Shown here piece after piece: positions 35,890-45,930 of a stretch of 64,000 bases of DNA; positions within the stretch are counted from its first letter, which is position 1; every line of letters begins with the position of its first letter. A program made the translations under genes and the position numbers. Origin of the DNA: Natronorubrum bangense (GTDB lineage Archaea > Halobacteriota > Halobacteria > Halobacteriales > Natrialbaceae). The notes beneath the pieces are model-generated. The model was not told the DNA's origin. It did not search any database and saw only the letters and a program-made list of their open reading frames with translations. The stretch spans positions 1 to 64,000 of the forward strand of contig NZ_CP031306.1 in assembly GCF_004799645.1 (NCBI RefSeq). Direction: 5' to 3'.

Positions 35890-36183
35890 TCAGCCGCTCG
35901 AGTGCCACCGATGGGCACCGCCGTCGGATGCCTTGGAGTAATCCAACTCAAAGCGATCGGATTCGATGAGGACGGGACCTGGAACGTATCGCTCGCCCGT
36001 CTCGCCGGCGGGCTCGAGAAGTCGCCGGTCGGCCATCGTCGACAGAACGTCCCGGACAGTTCGTTCGTACCCGGCGGGGAGGTTTGCCTCCTCCATCACG
36101 CCGTCGACGTCGACCTGTCCCCGGAGGAACGCCAGCCGGATCGCCGACACCCACGCGGGTTCACGCTTCGTTTCCCGACACAT
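35890..36183 (-). CDS. Small winged-helix-like protein
   Basis: A 97-residue protein. Residues 8-75 read as a winged-helix domain (AWVSAIRLAFLRGQVDVDGVM, LPAGYERTVRDVLSTMADRRL), followed by a GERYVPGPVLI wing and a polar tail. It resembles haloarchaeal wHTH proteins of unknown target. It precedes the AbrB-like gene on the same strand. Evidence is codon usage and the HTH-like pattern only. Confidence 0.65.
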   Translation of the reverse strand: MCRETKREPAWVSAIRLAFLRGQVDVDGVMEEANLPAGYERTVRDVLSTMADRRLLEPAGETGERYVPGPVLIESDRFELDYSKASDGGAHRWHSSG

Positions 36184-36269
36184 GAGGGGTAGTCGAACGG
36201 CGTGCTGTTATAGGTTCTGACGACGTTCTCGACATGAAAACCACCTGCAACGAGCACCTGAGCGCGGTG

Positions 36270-37316
36270 TCACTGATGGAGCGGCTTCTCTGCCATCTCC
36301 TTGCGGAGGTCGGCAAGCGTCGACCGCGAGACGTCCCCTTCGAACGTCTGGAGAAGGGCGTACACTTCCGACCGAGAGACCTTGACGTCGCCCTCACGGA
36401 TGACATCTTCAGGCCGCTCGCGGAGTTCACGCATCGTCCCGACCGCAAGCAGATACGGGATCGCCCACGCCGACAGTCGGTTGCCGTGGGTCTCGGGGAC
36501 GACCTCGAGATAGCGATGGGCGTCGTCGAGATAGGTCTCAGCCCGTCCGGTGACGCGTTTGATGACGTTCGTCACGCCGCCGTGGTTGTCCGCGTCGGTG
36601 ACCTGCTCAACGTCGACGTCCTCTGCCTCGAGCCATTCGGCTGGGAGATAGACGTTGTTCTCGTCGTGGTAATCCGACTCGACGTCTTTGGCGATGTTGA
36701 CCAGTTGCAACAGCAGCGCAAACGAGCGGGCGTTCTCTCGCATCTCCTCGGCACGGTTCTGGGAGGCTCCCCGGGCGACCAGCCCTGTGATGAGCGTCCC
36801 GACGGTGCCCGCAGCGTACCAGCAGTACTCCTCGAGTTCCTCGAGCGTCTGCAGGCGCAATCCGCCTTCGTCAGCGTAGCGGTCCGTGAACATCGCCATC
36901 CCGTCGACGAGTTCGCGGACAGGCTCGCGCATGATCTCGCGAGGTTCCTCATCGAGCGATTCGAACGTCCGCAACACGCGGGGTGTCTCAGCGACGACGT
37001 TCCAGTCTTCGGAGCGCTCGTCGGGAATCCATGGCTCGATATCGTCCATGAACGCCGAGACGGTCTGCTCCGACTCCGGATCGAGCAACTGGTCGTACGT
37101 CGTCAGCAGTTCGGTCTGTGTATCCGGCGGGATGTGTCCCGCGTCTTCGATCGTGTCAGCAACACGACAGAGGAGGTATCCGATACAAATGTGTCTCGCC
37201 ATCGGCTCCTCGAGCCGATCGATAGTGATCGAGAAAGTCCGCGAGACGCCGTGAACCGCGTCGTAACACCACTCCAGGTCGGCGTCAGTTGTGAAATCGG
37301 GCTGGCCCGTGGTCAT
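36270..37316 (-). CDS. Squalene/phytoene synthase family enzyme
   Basis: A 348-residue trans-isoprenyl-diphosphate condensing enzyme. The two Mg-binding Asp motifs are present: DTIED in LLCRVADTIEDAGHIPP near residue 54, and LVNIAKDVESDYHDENNVYLP near 205. The family condenses two C15 (squalene) or two C20 (phytoene) diphosphates head to head. DTIED and NIAKDVESD favour squalene synthase, but phytoene synthase cannot be excluded by eye. A PadR-type regulator gene lies 72 bases upstream on the same strand. Confidence 0.88.
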   Translation of the reverse strand: MTTGQPDFTTDADLEWCYDAVHGVSRTFSITIDRLEEPMARHICIGYLLCRVADTIEDAGHIPPDTQTELLTTYDQLLDPESEQTVSAFMDDIEPWIPDERSEDWNVVAETPRVLRTFESLDEEPREIMREPVRELVDGMAMFTDRYADEGGLRLQTLEELEEYCWYAAGTVGTLITGLVARGASQNRAEEMRENARSFALLLQLVNIAKDVESDYHDENNVYLPAEWLEAEDVDVEQVTDADNHGGVTNVIKRVTGRAETYLDDAHRYLEVVPETHGNRLSAWAIPYLLAVGTMRELRERPEDVIREGDVKVSRSEVYALLQTFEGDVSRSTLADLRKEMAEKPLHQ

Positions 37317-37388
37317 CTACTCGATTTCACTTTGTTCCCATCCCGGAAAAACGCCGCGGTCCCGGCGGGATGTTCCAGTGGTCGCTGT

Positions 37389-37688
37389 TCACTGCGCGCT
37401 GCCATCTCGATGCAGACACTCCCAGACCCACTCGTAGTGCTCACGCAGCCGTCGTTCGCCACCGTCCGTGAGCGTGTACACGTCGTGAATCCCCACCGTT
37501 CGCTTCTCGACGAACCCTGCATCGACCAGCGCCGACAGCGAACCGTAGAACGCCTTCGGCTCGAGATGGTCGTCGTACTGCGACTCGAGACGGGATTTGA
37601 GTTGCTGGCCGCGTAGTTCGCCCCCGTCTGCACCGGCGAGCAGCACGCACATATCGCGGCGGCGACCGCTTTGAAGCCACTTGGTCAT
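37389..37688 (-). CDS. PadR-like transcriptional regulator
   Basis: A 99-residue winged-helix protein: GRRRDMCVLLAGADGGELRG, then QQLKSRLESQYDDHLEPKAF and YGSLSALVDAGFVEKRTVGI, ending in a wing and dimer helix (YTLTDGGERRLREHYEWVWE). This is the PadR layout. The context suggests it may control the squalene/phytoene synthase gene 72 bases downstream; the effector is unknown. Confidence 0.85.
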   Translation of the reverse strand: MTKWLQSGRRRDMCVLLAGADGGELRGQQLKSRLESQYDDHLEPKAFYGSLSALVDAGFVEKRTVGIHDVYTLTDGGERRLREHYEWVWECLHRDGSAQ

Positions 37689-37736
37689 ACACTCACTCGA
37701 GGTGAGAACGGCTCGAGCGTTACGGTTTTGGCTTCC

Positions 37737-38663
37737 TCATGGCGACGACTCCGCTGGGACGAGTGCACGATATCCCTCGATCCCGAGCGCCCAGATGAGC
37801 CCACCAAGCGCCGTGACACCGAAAAAGAGAGTGGCACCGATCTCGAGGTGAACGTCACCGTGAGCGTGACGTTCGTGCCGGACGAGAAGCCAGTGACTGT
37901 CGGGATCGCCGATGACGACAGTTCCCGAGCCGACGGCGAGCGACACCAACACCCAGCCGAGGATCCCGATCGACAACACCGCGAGCGTCCCGACCGCGCC
38001 AGATACGACCGTTGAAAGGACGCGCCGCCCCGGAACACGGCTGTGATCGCGTTCGCTCGCGCCGTAGATTCCGAACCCCTGTACGTCGCTGTCGGGGAGC
38101 GGACCAACACGAACGCCGGGGGGATACTGCAAGAGCACGGCAGCCATCCAGAGGTCACCGATCGAGCCGGCGGCGTTGGCCGCCAGTGGAATAAGCAATA
38201 GCGGAGTCGGATAGACGACCAGTATCGCGAGCCCGACAGCCGTAATGCCAATGAACGGTGCCAACAGGGCGACGAGCATCTGATTTCGGGTGTAGACTGC
38301 CTGCTCCGTCTCTGCGTAGGCGTACGGCAAGAGAAAGTGGGAAACACCGACGCCGTACTCCGGCTTCCCGCCGTAGTACGCCATGAACACGCCGTGAAGC
38401 AGCTCGTGTGGAACGACGACGAGCGCGACTAGCCCAGCCGAAATTGCAAGCCAGACGATGACATCCGGCGGCGCGAACGGCGAAATGACGATCGGCTCGA
38501 GGGTCGTGTTTCGGATCACTGCGAGGACGTACCCGAACCCGTAGGCGAAGCCAAAAAAGCCGATTACGGAGACGACGATCCACTGGATCGCGACAGAACG
38601 GGTCTGGCGGAACGTCGCGATCAGCTGTACTGTCTGCGATGGCTCCGTCCGGCTCACGGCCAT
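37737..38663 (-). CDS. DUF3267 membrane metalloprotease-like protein
   Basis: A 308-residue polytopic membrane protein (about six helices). A HELLHG motif in VVVPHELLHGVFMAYYGG near residue 92 is the HExxH-type zinc site of DUF3267 proteins, a group related to site-2 proteases. A loop carrying NAAGSIGDLWMAAVLLQYP supplies an NxxxxxxD pattern that may give a third ligand. I start at 38663; an ATG at 38819 would overlap the divergent gene and add a basic leader. A role in regulated membrane proteolysis is possible but not shown. Confidence 0.8.
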   Translation of the reverse strand: MAVSRTEPSQTVQLIATFRQTRSVAIQWIVVSVIGFFGFAYGFGYVLAVIRNTTLEPIVISPFAPPDVIVWLAISAGLVALVVVPHELLHGVFMAYYGGKPEYGVGVSHFLLPYAYAETEQAVYTRNQMLVALLAPFIGITAVGLAILVVYPTPLLLIPLAANAAGSIGDLWMAAVLLQYPPGVRVGPLPDSDVQGFGIYGASERDHSRVPGRRVLSTVVSGAVGTLAVLSIGILGWVLVSLAVGSGTVVIGDPDSHWLLVRHERHAHGDVHLEIGATLFFGVTALGGLIWALGIEGYRALVPAESSP

Positions 38664-38781
38664 ACCCTCACGAGGAACGGAGAAGTCGGTATCGATTCCT
38701 CTCGTCGAGCGCACCCCGTCGCGGCGCTCGTGGCTCGCCGGAACCGATAGCTTCCCGGTCGTCGGTCCGTGAGTTCCAGCC

Positions 38782-39081
38782 ATGACCGACGACCGAACGG
38801 CCGAGGCAAACGGCATCAAAGCAACCTACGACGAAACCGAAACGGAACGACTCCTCGAGTTCGAGGCGACCGGCGACGGAACGGCCCGGGTCGGCACAAC
38901 CGCCGCAATCGCCCAGAATCGAGACGGGTATGCGATGTTGAAAGTGCGTCCAACCGCCGATGGCGACGAACTCGAGCGCTACTACGGGTTCGACATGGCA
39001 CTCGATCACGCTGCAGAGCTGCTGGGCATCTCCCCGCATGACCTCCCGATTCCAACCGCCGCTGCCGACCTGGGGATGTAG
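38782..39081 (+). CDS. Conserved small haloarchaeal protein
   Basis: A 99-residue acidic protein with an alternating strand pattern (GIKATYDETETERLLEFEA, TARVGTTAAIAQNRDGYAML) and a C-terminal helix ELERYYGFDMALDHAAELLG. It has no motif I can tie to a function. Codon use and composition are typical, and it is divergent from the DUF3267 gene with a 118-base gap. Confidence 0.75.
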   Translation: MTDDRTAEANGIKATYDETETERLLEFEATGDGTARVGTTAAIAQNRDGYAMLKVRPTADGDELERYYGFDMALDHAAELLGISPHDLPIPTAAADLGM

Positions 39082-39369
39082 CGTCGTCGACGAACGGTGT
39101 TACCGCCCGTCACGCCATCCACTGGACCGGGCACAGAACCGACGCCTCGAGTATCGCCAGTCGAATCTTAGAATGACAGCTATGTCCGCTATCGAAATGG
39201 CCGGTTTCCGCTCGTCTGGGAGTGTAAGGGGCGCGTAAAGCGACTGTGAGACCGACCAGCATACTCGAGTAATACCACAGCTTGATCGTACAGCCCACTG
39301 GCAGTTCTGTGTTAGTTGTGTGCATATCTCAATTAGATTTATATGATTAATCGTTGGCATCCACCATGG

Positions 39370-39588
39370 ATGATGTCCACGAGCACACAACAGTTTGCGG
39401 TCCCAGATGAGCTTGCGTCACCTCAGACGAAACTCGTCTATCTGTCGCTCCACGTGCTGGAGGAGGCCACAGTGACTGAGCTTCAGCAGCTCTTAGCGCT
39501 CCCGAAGCTCACACTCCTGTCCGTTCTCGAGTCGCTTGTTTCGAAGAATCTCGCACGGCGAACGGAGGATGGGTATGCCAGTCAGTAA
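39370..39588 (+). CDS. Small MarR-type HTH protein
   Basis: A 72-residue single winged-helix domain: QFAVPDELASPQTKLVYLSL, then EEATVTELQQLLALPKLTLL, SVLESLVSKNLARRTEDGYA. A TTTATAT element at 39336-39342 lies about 30 bases before the ATG at 39370, which fits better than the upstream ATG at 39343. The 3' end overlaps the next gene by 14 bases, so the pair is probably co-translated. Targets unknown, perhaps this operon. Confidence 0.8.
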   Translation: MMSTSTQQFAVPDELASPQTKLVYLSLHVLEEATVTELQQLLALPKLTLLSVLESLVSKNLARRTEDGYASQ

Positions 39589-40174
39589 CTACGCAGCTAC
39601 GACGCCGGCCGTCGATCTCGAGACACACTCTCGCGTTCGGATCGAGTGCTACGTCCGCTCAAATATCCCCCTGACAGTCTCCGAGTCGATCAACGACGTC
39701 GTCGAACGACTCCAGCGTCTCTCCGAGGCCGGACAGATCGATACCTATCAGACCACCCACTGGCCGCCAGACCATCCTGCAGTCAGGATGGACACCGCGA
39801 CCGACGACCGCCCGGTGACACGCAGTGAACTCGTCGCCACGTTCGAACAGTGGGCGACACAGCATGGCCACTCACTCGAGCCAGCATTCCGCCGACAGGA
39901 CGTTCAGCAAGCGCCGCTTGGACTCGAGTGTGACGAGCCACGCGAGCGAGTGCGGGTTCCGTTCGTCTCACTGGCGATCTACGAGGACGCCGAGGAGGGC
40001 ACGGACGAAGAGACACTCCGTGGCGTCGTCCCGTATACGGAACAGCCACAGACAGCCGACGAACAGACGTACACCGTCGACACGTGGCTGTCCGCAGTCG
40101 AACCAGCGGAGACAGCGCCGCTCACCCACAACGCTCACCACGACCGGCCGACGCGACTGGAGGGCCATCAATGA
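39575..40174 (+). CDS. HTH-family haloarchaeal protein of an SDR operon
   Basis: A 199-residue acidic protein. The first 60 residues (ETHSRVRIECYVRSNIPLTV, SESINDVVERLQRLSEAGQI) follow a pattern seen in haloarchaeal proteins annotated as HTH-domain proteins; the rest (FRRQDVQQAPLGLECDEPRE, VRVPFVSLAIYEDAEEG) has no recognised motif. It overlaps the HTH gene upstream by 14 bases and the SDR gene downstream by four (ATGA, 40171-40174), so all three form one operon. Function is unknown. Confidence 0.7.
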   Translation: MPVSNYAATTPAVDLETHSRVRIECYVRSNIPLTVSESINDVVERLQRLSEAGQIDTYQTTHWPPDHPAVRMDTATDDRPVTRSELVATFEQWATQHGHSLEPAFRRQDVQQAPLGLECDEPRERVRVPFVSLAIYEDAEEGTDEETLRGVVPYTEQPQTADEQTYTVDTWLSAVEPAETAPLTHNAHHDRPTRLEGHQ

Positions 40175-40971
40175 AGGCGGCACCCACTACAAAGCCAGCC
40201 AACCTCGAGTTCCCACCACGACAACCGCTCGCGGGACGAACGTGTCTGGTAACCGGTTCCTCACGCGGCATCGGACGCGGTATCGCTCGTGAACTGGGCC
40301 GGTACGGCGCAACCGTCATTATCAACTACCGCTCTTCGGAAGCCGACGCCCAGGCAGTCGCCGAGACGATTACCGACAGCGATACCGACGGCACGGGCCA
40401 CCCAGTTCAGGCCGACGTCACCGATCGGGCCGCAGTCGACGCGATGAGCGACGCGATTCACGACGAGTTCGGCTCACTCGACGTCCTCGTCAACAACGCC
40501 GGGATCACATCTGACTGTACGTTCGCCAACATGAGCGCCGAGGAGTGGCACCGCGTCTTCGACGTCTCACTCCACGGGACGTTCAACTGTACGAAAGCGT
40601 TCTACGACGACCTCGAGGCCGTCGATGACGGGCGAATCATCAACATCTCGAGTGTGATCGGCAAACAGGGCAACGTCGGCCAGGCCAACTACGCCGCGGC
40701 CAAAAGCGGCCTCTTCGGCTTTACCCGCTCGCTCGCCCTCGAGTTAGCAGACACCGGCACGACAGCAAACTGCATCGCCCCCGGCTTCACGCGCACGGAG
40801 ATGGTCGAAGCGATCCCGGATGGCATTCAGGACGACCTACGCGAGGAGATTCCACTCGAGCGCTTTGCCAGCGTCAGCGAGATTGCCAGCCTCGTTCGCT
40901 ATCTCGCGAGCGAGGAATCCGGCTACATCACCGGCGAAGTGATCGACGTCAACGGCGGAATCGACCTCTAA
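40171..40971 (+). CDS. Short-chain dehydrogenase, 3-oxoacyl/acetoacetyl-CoA reductase type
   Basis: A 266-residue NAD(P)-dependent SDR. The cofactor loop TGSSRGIGRGIA is near residue 30, NNAGITSD near 110, and the catalytic Ser-Tyr-Lys set is NISSVIGKQGN plus ANYAAAKSG near 165-180. Closest in pattern to FabG/PhaB reductases, which in haloarchaea reduce acetoacetyl-CoA for polyhydroxyalkanoate synthesis; no phaC, phaE or phaJ gene is nearby to prove this. The start at 40171 overlaps the previous stop by four bases. An N-terminal extension of about 28 residues precedes the fold. Confidence 0.88.
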   Translation: MKAAPTTKPANLEFPPRQPLAGRTCLVTGSSRGIGRGIARELGRYGATVIINYRSSEADAQAVAETITDSDTDGTGHPVQADVTDRAAVDAMSDAIHDEFGSLDVLVNNAGITSDCTFANMSAEEWHRVFDVSLHGTFNCTKAFYDDLEAVDDGRIINISSVIGKQGNVGQANYAAAKSGLFGFTRSLALELADTGTTANCIAPGFTRTEMVEAIPDGIQDDLREEIPLERFASVSEIASLVRYLASEESGYITGEVIDVNGGIDL

Positions 40972-41099
40972 CGTTCGGTCGCTTCCCCTGGACAGTGGTG
41001 TTCACCGCACAGTCCTGTAGACCGGGCCAGGTGAGATCGACAGTCCGTATCAGTCGAGCGAGTGACGCGACTGGACGGCCATCAACGATCGGCGAGCAT

Positions 41100-41105
41100 A
41101 AAAAA
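41100..41105 (-). terminator. T-run terminator of the aldehyde dehydrogenase gene
   Basis: Six Ts on the minus strand 15 bases after the stop codon at 41120. Confidence 0.4.
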
Positions 41106-41119
41106 GGAGAGCGGACCGA

Positions 41120-42652
<1,533 letters not shown>

Positions 42653-42702
42653 GGATGGTGGTTTGGCCGTCACCATAGAATAACGCGCCCCGCCCATGGG
42701 AG

Positions 42703-42733
42703 GGGTCGATATGCGACCCGACCATGGTCGGGT
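42703..42733. promoter_or_regulatory. Two palindromes between the P5C dehydrogenase and regulator genes
   Basis: ACCCGACCATGGTCGGGT at 42716-42733 is a perfect 18-base palindrome. GGGTCG-ATATG-CGACCC at 42703-42719 overlaps it. They lie 51-81 bases from the P5C dehydrogenase start and 48-65 bases (main palindrome) from the divergent regulator start. The half-site ACCCGACCAT recurs at 44491-44500 and the core GACCATGGTC at 44632-44641, so this is a good candidate operator. Confidence 0.6.
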
Positions 42734-42780
42734 GTACTATTTCGCGAATCGAGAACTACTTGCCTACTCACTGGTACAGA

Positions 42781-43521
42781 ATGGCAATGAACGTGAGCCG
42801 TCCACTTCACGGCACGCGATTAACACTTGAACTATGGCACCCAAACTGCTGGGCGATCGAATCGACCGAACGGGTCGGTGGGGGGATCCTGGCACACGCG
42901 ATCTATAACGTGCCGGCTCCAGCGGAGGAGCCCGTAAACGGGCTTTTTACTGCGTTTGGCGAAACGACGGAGGAAGTCGAGACGCTACTCGACGAAATCC
43001 AAGCGTCACCGCTTGCGGGCGAGGTGCTTGAACTGCAAGAACGGTTCGGTCGTCGACAGTCTTCCTTGCTCCCCGGCAACGTCGTCACCGAATTTTTCCT
43101 CGAGTACGACCCACAGGACATGATCTGTCCGACACTGCTCGAACACGGGTTCGTCCACAGCGCCCCCGTACGAATCGAGGGCGGACAGGAGTACTGGGAG
43201 GTCTGTTTCGCCGACGATCGAGACAGAATCGAGAGCGCGATCGAGGGAGTCTGTGAGTCCGCGGGTGCAGAGGTATCGATCGAGACAATCACAAGCACGC
43301 CTTCGGGCGAGTCCGAGCGCAAACACCGGATGGATGCGCTTACCACAACCCAGCGGGAGGTGTTCCAGCTTGCACGAAATCGGGGCTACTACCAGTGGCC
43401 ACGGGGCGTCTCGACCCGGGAGCTAGCGGCTGAACTCGACATCTCGAAGACGACGCTGCTCGACCATTTGCGAAAAGCTGAGTCAAAGCTGCTTGATCCG
43501 GACGGTGCCGGGAGCGAATGA
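42781..43521 (+). CDS. Bacterio-opsin-activator-type HTH regulator
   Basis: A 246-residue regulator. The N-terminal 155 residues form a sensor-like domain of the haloarchaeal Bat type (LTLELWHPNCWAIESTERVG and LLPGNVVTEFFLEYDPQD), and the C-terminal 55 residues carry the HTH_10 domain (LTTTQREVFQLARNRGYYQW, TRELAAELDISKTTLLDHL). Placed between P5C dehydrogenase and proline dehydrogenase, and behind a palindromic site shared with three promoters, it is the likely controller of proline use. The start at 42781 is preferred to an upstream ATG that lies within the palindrome. Confidence 0.9.
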   Translation: MAMNVSRPLHGTRLTLELWHPNCWAIESTERVGGGILAHAIYNVPAPAEEPVNGLFTAFGETTEEVETLLDEIQASPLAGEVLELQERFGRRQSSLLPGNVVTEFFLEYDPQDMICPTLLEHGFVHSAPVRIEGGQEYWEVCFADDRDRIESAIEGVCESAGAEVSIETITSTPSGESERKHRMDALTTTQREVFQLARNRGYYQWPRGVSTRELAAELDISKTTLLDHLRKAESKLLDPDGAGSE

Positions 43522-43618
43522 CAACTCGAGAATCCTCGTCGCTGGCCCGACCCTGTACTGATGGGTCGAACTAGTCGGCTGGTATCGGTCATACCATCAG
43601 GCAACGGTTGGAAGGGGA

Positions 43619-44455
43619 CTAGCTGAGCACTGCTCGAAGGGCGAACAGGGCGTTTTCTTTGCGTTCGCGCACCCGTCGGTAGAAGTAGGACATCCATTTC
43701 GGTCCGTAGGGAACATACTGGTAGACATCGTGGTCCGTGGCGAGTTCGCGCTGGGCATCCTCGCGGACGCCCATGAGCAACTGGAACTCGTAGGGCGTGT
43801 CATACGTTCGAGCGAGCTCCTCGACGTAATCGATGACCTCCGGATCGTGGCTGCCGACAGCGACCTTCCCTTTGGTGAACGACTCGAAGGCGTACGTGAT
43901 CAGGTCTCGATACGCCTCGTTTACCTCTGATTTCTTCTTGTAGGCGACGTGTTTTGGCTCGTCGTACGCGCCTTTGACGAACCGAACCTTGCCCGGAACG
44001 TCAGTCAGTCGTTCGATATCCTCGCGCGTTCGCTTCAGGTTCGCCTGCACACAGACGCCGACCGCTCCGTTGGTCTTGCGTGCGTGGTGTTCGAACGCAC
44101 TGAGCGTGACATCGGTCGTCGTGTAGTCTTCCATGTCGATCCAGACGAAGACATCGTGGGTGGTGCCTGCGTCGACGATTCGATCGAGGTGGGTCAGAAA
44201 GACGTCGTCGCCACAGTCCAGCCCGATCTGGGAGGGTTTGACGGAGACACAGCAATCGAGATCGTGCCTGTCGATCGCTTCGATCAGTTCGATGTAGGCG
44301 TCGGCGTCAGCGGCCGCATCTGCGGGATCATCGTAGTGTTCACCCAGTAGATTCAGAATGCCAGCGATCCCGTCATCGTTGAGCGTGTCGATATGCGAGA
44401 GCGCTCCGGGCTGATCTTCGGCAGCGACGAAATTGTTCGCGATTGGAAGGAGCAT
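43619..44455 (-). CDS. Proline dehydrogenase
   Basis: A 278-residue FAD-dependent enzyme that oxidises proline to 1-pyrroline-5-carboxylate. The beta-alpha barrel shows HDLDCCVSVKPSQIGLDCG, VFVWIDMEDYTTTDVTL, VRFVKGAYDEPKHVAY (flavin-contacting Lys/Gly segment), VGSHDPEVIDYVEELA, EFQLLMGVREDAQREL and the C-terminal YFYRRVRERKEN with the paired Arg that grip the proline carboxylate. It works with the aldehyde dehydrogenase at 41120-42652. A half-site of the shared palindrome lies 36-45 bases upstream of the ATG. Confidence 0.95.
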   Translation of the reverse strand: MLLPIANNFVAAEDQPGALSHIDTLNDDGIAGILNLLGEHYDDPADAAADADAYIELIEAIDRHDLDCCVSVKPSQIGLDCGDDVFLTHLDRIVDAGTTHDVFVWIDMEDYTTTDVTLSAFEHHARKTNGAVGVCVQANLKRTREDIERLTDVPGKVRFVKGAYDEPKHVAYKKKSEVNEAYRDLITYAFESFTKGKVAVGSHDPEVIDYVEELARTYDTPYEFQLLMGVREDAQRELATDHDVYQYVPYGPKWMSYFYRRVRERKENALFALRAVLS

Positions 44456-44490
44456 AGTTGGCTAATGAAACGGGGAGAGGGTAAACAGTC

Positions 44491-44500
44491 ACCCGACCAT
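44491..44500 (-). promoter_or_regulatory. Half-site of the proline operator before proline dehydrogenase
   Basis: ACCCGACCAT, identical to the left half of the 18-base palindrome at 42716-42733, 36-45 bases upstream of the proline dehydrogenase ATG. Confidence 0.45.
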
Positions 44501-44631
44501 AGACGCCCCCAGTGATCGATATGTGGGGCTCCCGGCCGCCTGGTCGGCCGTGAGTTGTCGGTTACAGCGTTGCCGAACTGGGGTTCCACACGCGCTGTCA
44601 GTGCCGAATCCGGGCGTCTACGGGCCGTGTT

Positions 44632-44641
44632 GACCATGGTC
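44632..44641 (+). promoter_or_regulatory. Palindrome before the Liv-type binding protein gene
   Basis: GACCATGGTC, the central ten bases of the 42716-42733 palindrome, followed by GG as in the longer site. It lies 46-55 bases upstream of the ATG at 44687, nearly the same spacing as at the regulator gene. Confidence 0.5.
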
Positions 44642-44686
44642 GGTGGTAGTACTAACAAGGACTCTTTCTAATCCTGCTCATATCCT

Positions 44687-45916
44687 ATGTTGGATGATGA
44701 CATATTGCGACGGAACCGACGAGACGTACTGACCGCCGGGAGTGCACTCGGACTCGCCGCACTGGCTGGCTGTGTCGGGACAACCGACGATGATGACGGG
44801 TACACGATCGGGATGGTCGACTCGCTGACCGGATCGCTGGCCGACTTCGGCGAACGGAACCAGAACGCCGTCGAGATCGCACTCGAGCACGTCAACGAGG
44901 TCGGCGTCAAAGGCGAGGAACTCGACATCATCATCGAGGATTCCGAGAGCGAATCCCAGCCGGGCCTCTCAGCGGCACAGAAGCTGGTCGAGCAGGACAA
45001 CGTTCCGTTCCTCATCGGGGCGGTCGGCTCGGGAGTCTCGATGGCAATCTACGACAGCGTTATCAGTGGGACGGATGTCGTCCAGTTGAGCCAGAGTTCG
45101 ACTGGGGTCAACCTGACGGACGAGCCGGGTCTCCTCCGAATGTCGCCCAGCGGGCAAACGCAGTCGATCGCGCTGGCAGAGATTATCGAGGAAGATGGCT
45201 ACGACGAAGTCGCCGTGACCTCGATCAACGATGACTTCGGAGATAGCCTGTACGATGCCTTTGAGGAAGCCTACGAGGGAGAGATCGTCTACGACAATGT
45301 CCACGACAGTGACGAGTCGTCGTACAACAGTCTCATCTCCAGCATGGACAGCTCCGGCGCGGACGCGTGGCTTTTCATTACATACCAGTCGGAGTTTACG
45401 ACGATGGTAAACGATATGGATTCGGGCGGCTACGGAGACGACGTCCAGCTCTATGGTGCCGACTCCAATCGGGGCGACAGCGTGCTCGAAGGAACGCCCG
45501 AGGGCAGCATGGACGGAATGAAACTCGTTGAGCCGGGTGTCCCCGAAGACCAGGACAACTACCTTGATTTCGCCGAGGCTTTCGAGGCGGAGCACGGTGA
45601 AGCACCGACGTCTTGGTCGGCGTTTGCCTACGACTGCGTGGTCACCGCCGCACTCTCGATCGAGGCTGCCGACGAGTTCACCGGCGCGGCACTCGGCGAC
45701 GTCGTCCGCGACGTGACTCGCCCCGAAGGGCAAGAAGTCTTCACCTACGAGGAGGCCCACGAGATTCTCGAAGACGGCGGGACGGCCGACGACATCGATT
45801 ATCAGGGCGTGAGCGGTCCGATCGACTTCGATGAGAACGGTGACCCGCGGGGGACACTCATGGTGTTGGAAGTCCAGGATCACGATTACGTCTCGCTCGG
45901 ACTCCGAGAATCGTAA
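44687..45916 (+). CDS. Branched-chain amino acid-type ABC substrate-binding lipoprotein
   Basis: A 409-residue LivK-like receptor anchored outside the cell. The N terminus has a Tat signal (RRNRRDVLTAGSALGLAALA) and lipobox AGC, with Cys29 lipidated. The family motifs are MVDSLTGSLADFGERNQNAV, the central FLIGAVGSGVS and WSAFAYDCVVTAALSIE. It is the first gene of a five-gene importer operon. The ligand is not readable from sequence; the neighbouring proline genes and shared palindrome suggest proline or a related amino acid. Confidence 0.92.
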   Translation: MLDDDILRRNRRDVLTAGSALGLAALAGCVGTTDDDDGYTIGMVDSLTGSLADFGERNQNAVEIALEHVNEVGVKGEELDIIIEDSESESQPGLSAAQKLVEQDNVPFLIGAVGSGVSMAIYDSVISGTDVVQLSQSSTGVNLTDEPGLLRMSPSGQTQSIALAEIIEEDGYDEVAVTSINDDFGDSLYDAFEEAYEGEIVYDNVHDSDESSYNSLISSMDSSGADAWLFITYQSEFTTMVNDMDSGGYGDDVQLYGADSNRGDSVLEGTPEGSMDGMKLVEPGVPEDQDNYLDFAEAFEAEHGEAPTSWSAFAYDCVVTAALSIEAADEFTGAALGDVVRDVTRPEGQEVFTYEEAHEILEDGGTADDIDYQGVSGPIDFDENGDPRGTLMVLEVQDHDYVSLGLRES

Positions 45917-45930
45917 TCGGTGTCTCACCA

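Noticed and set aside
36234..37616. 460-codon plus-strand frame
   Set aside because: Antisense to the squalene/phytoene synthase gene, whose Asp motifs are intact; the plus-strand product is not acidic.
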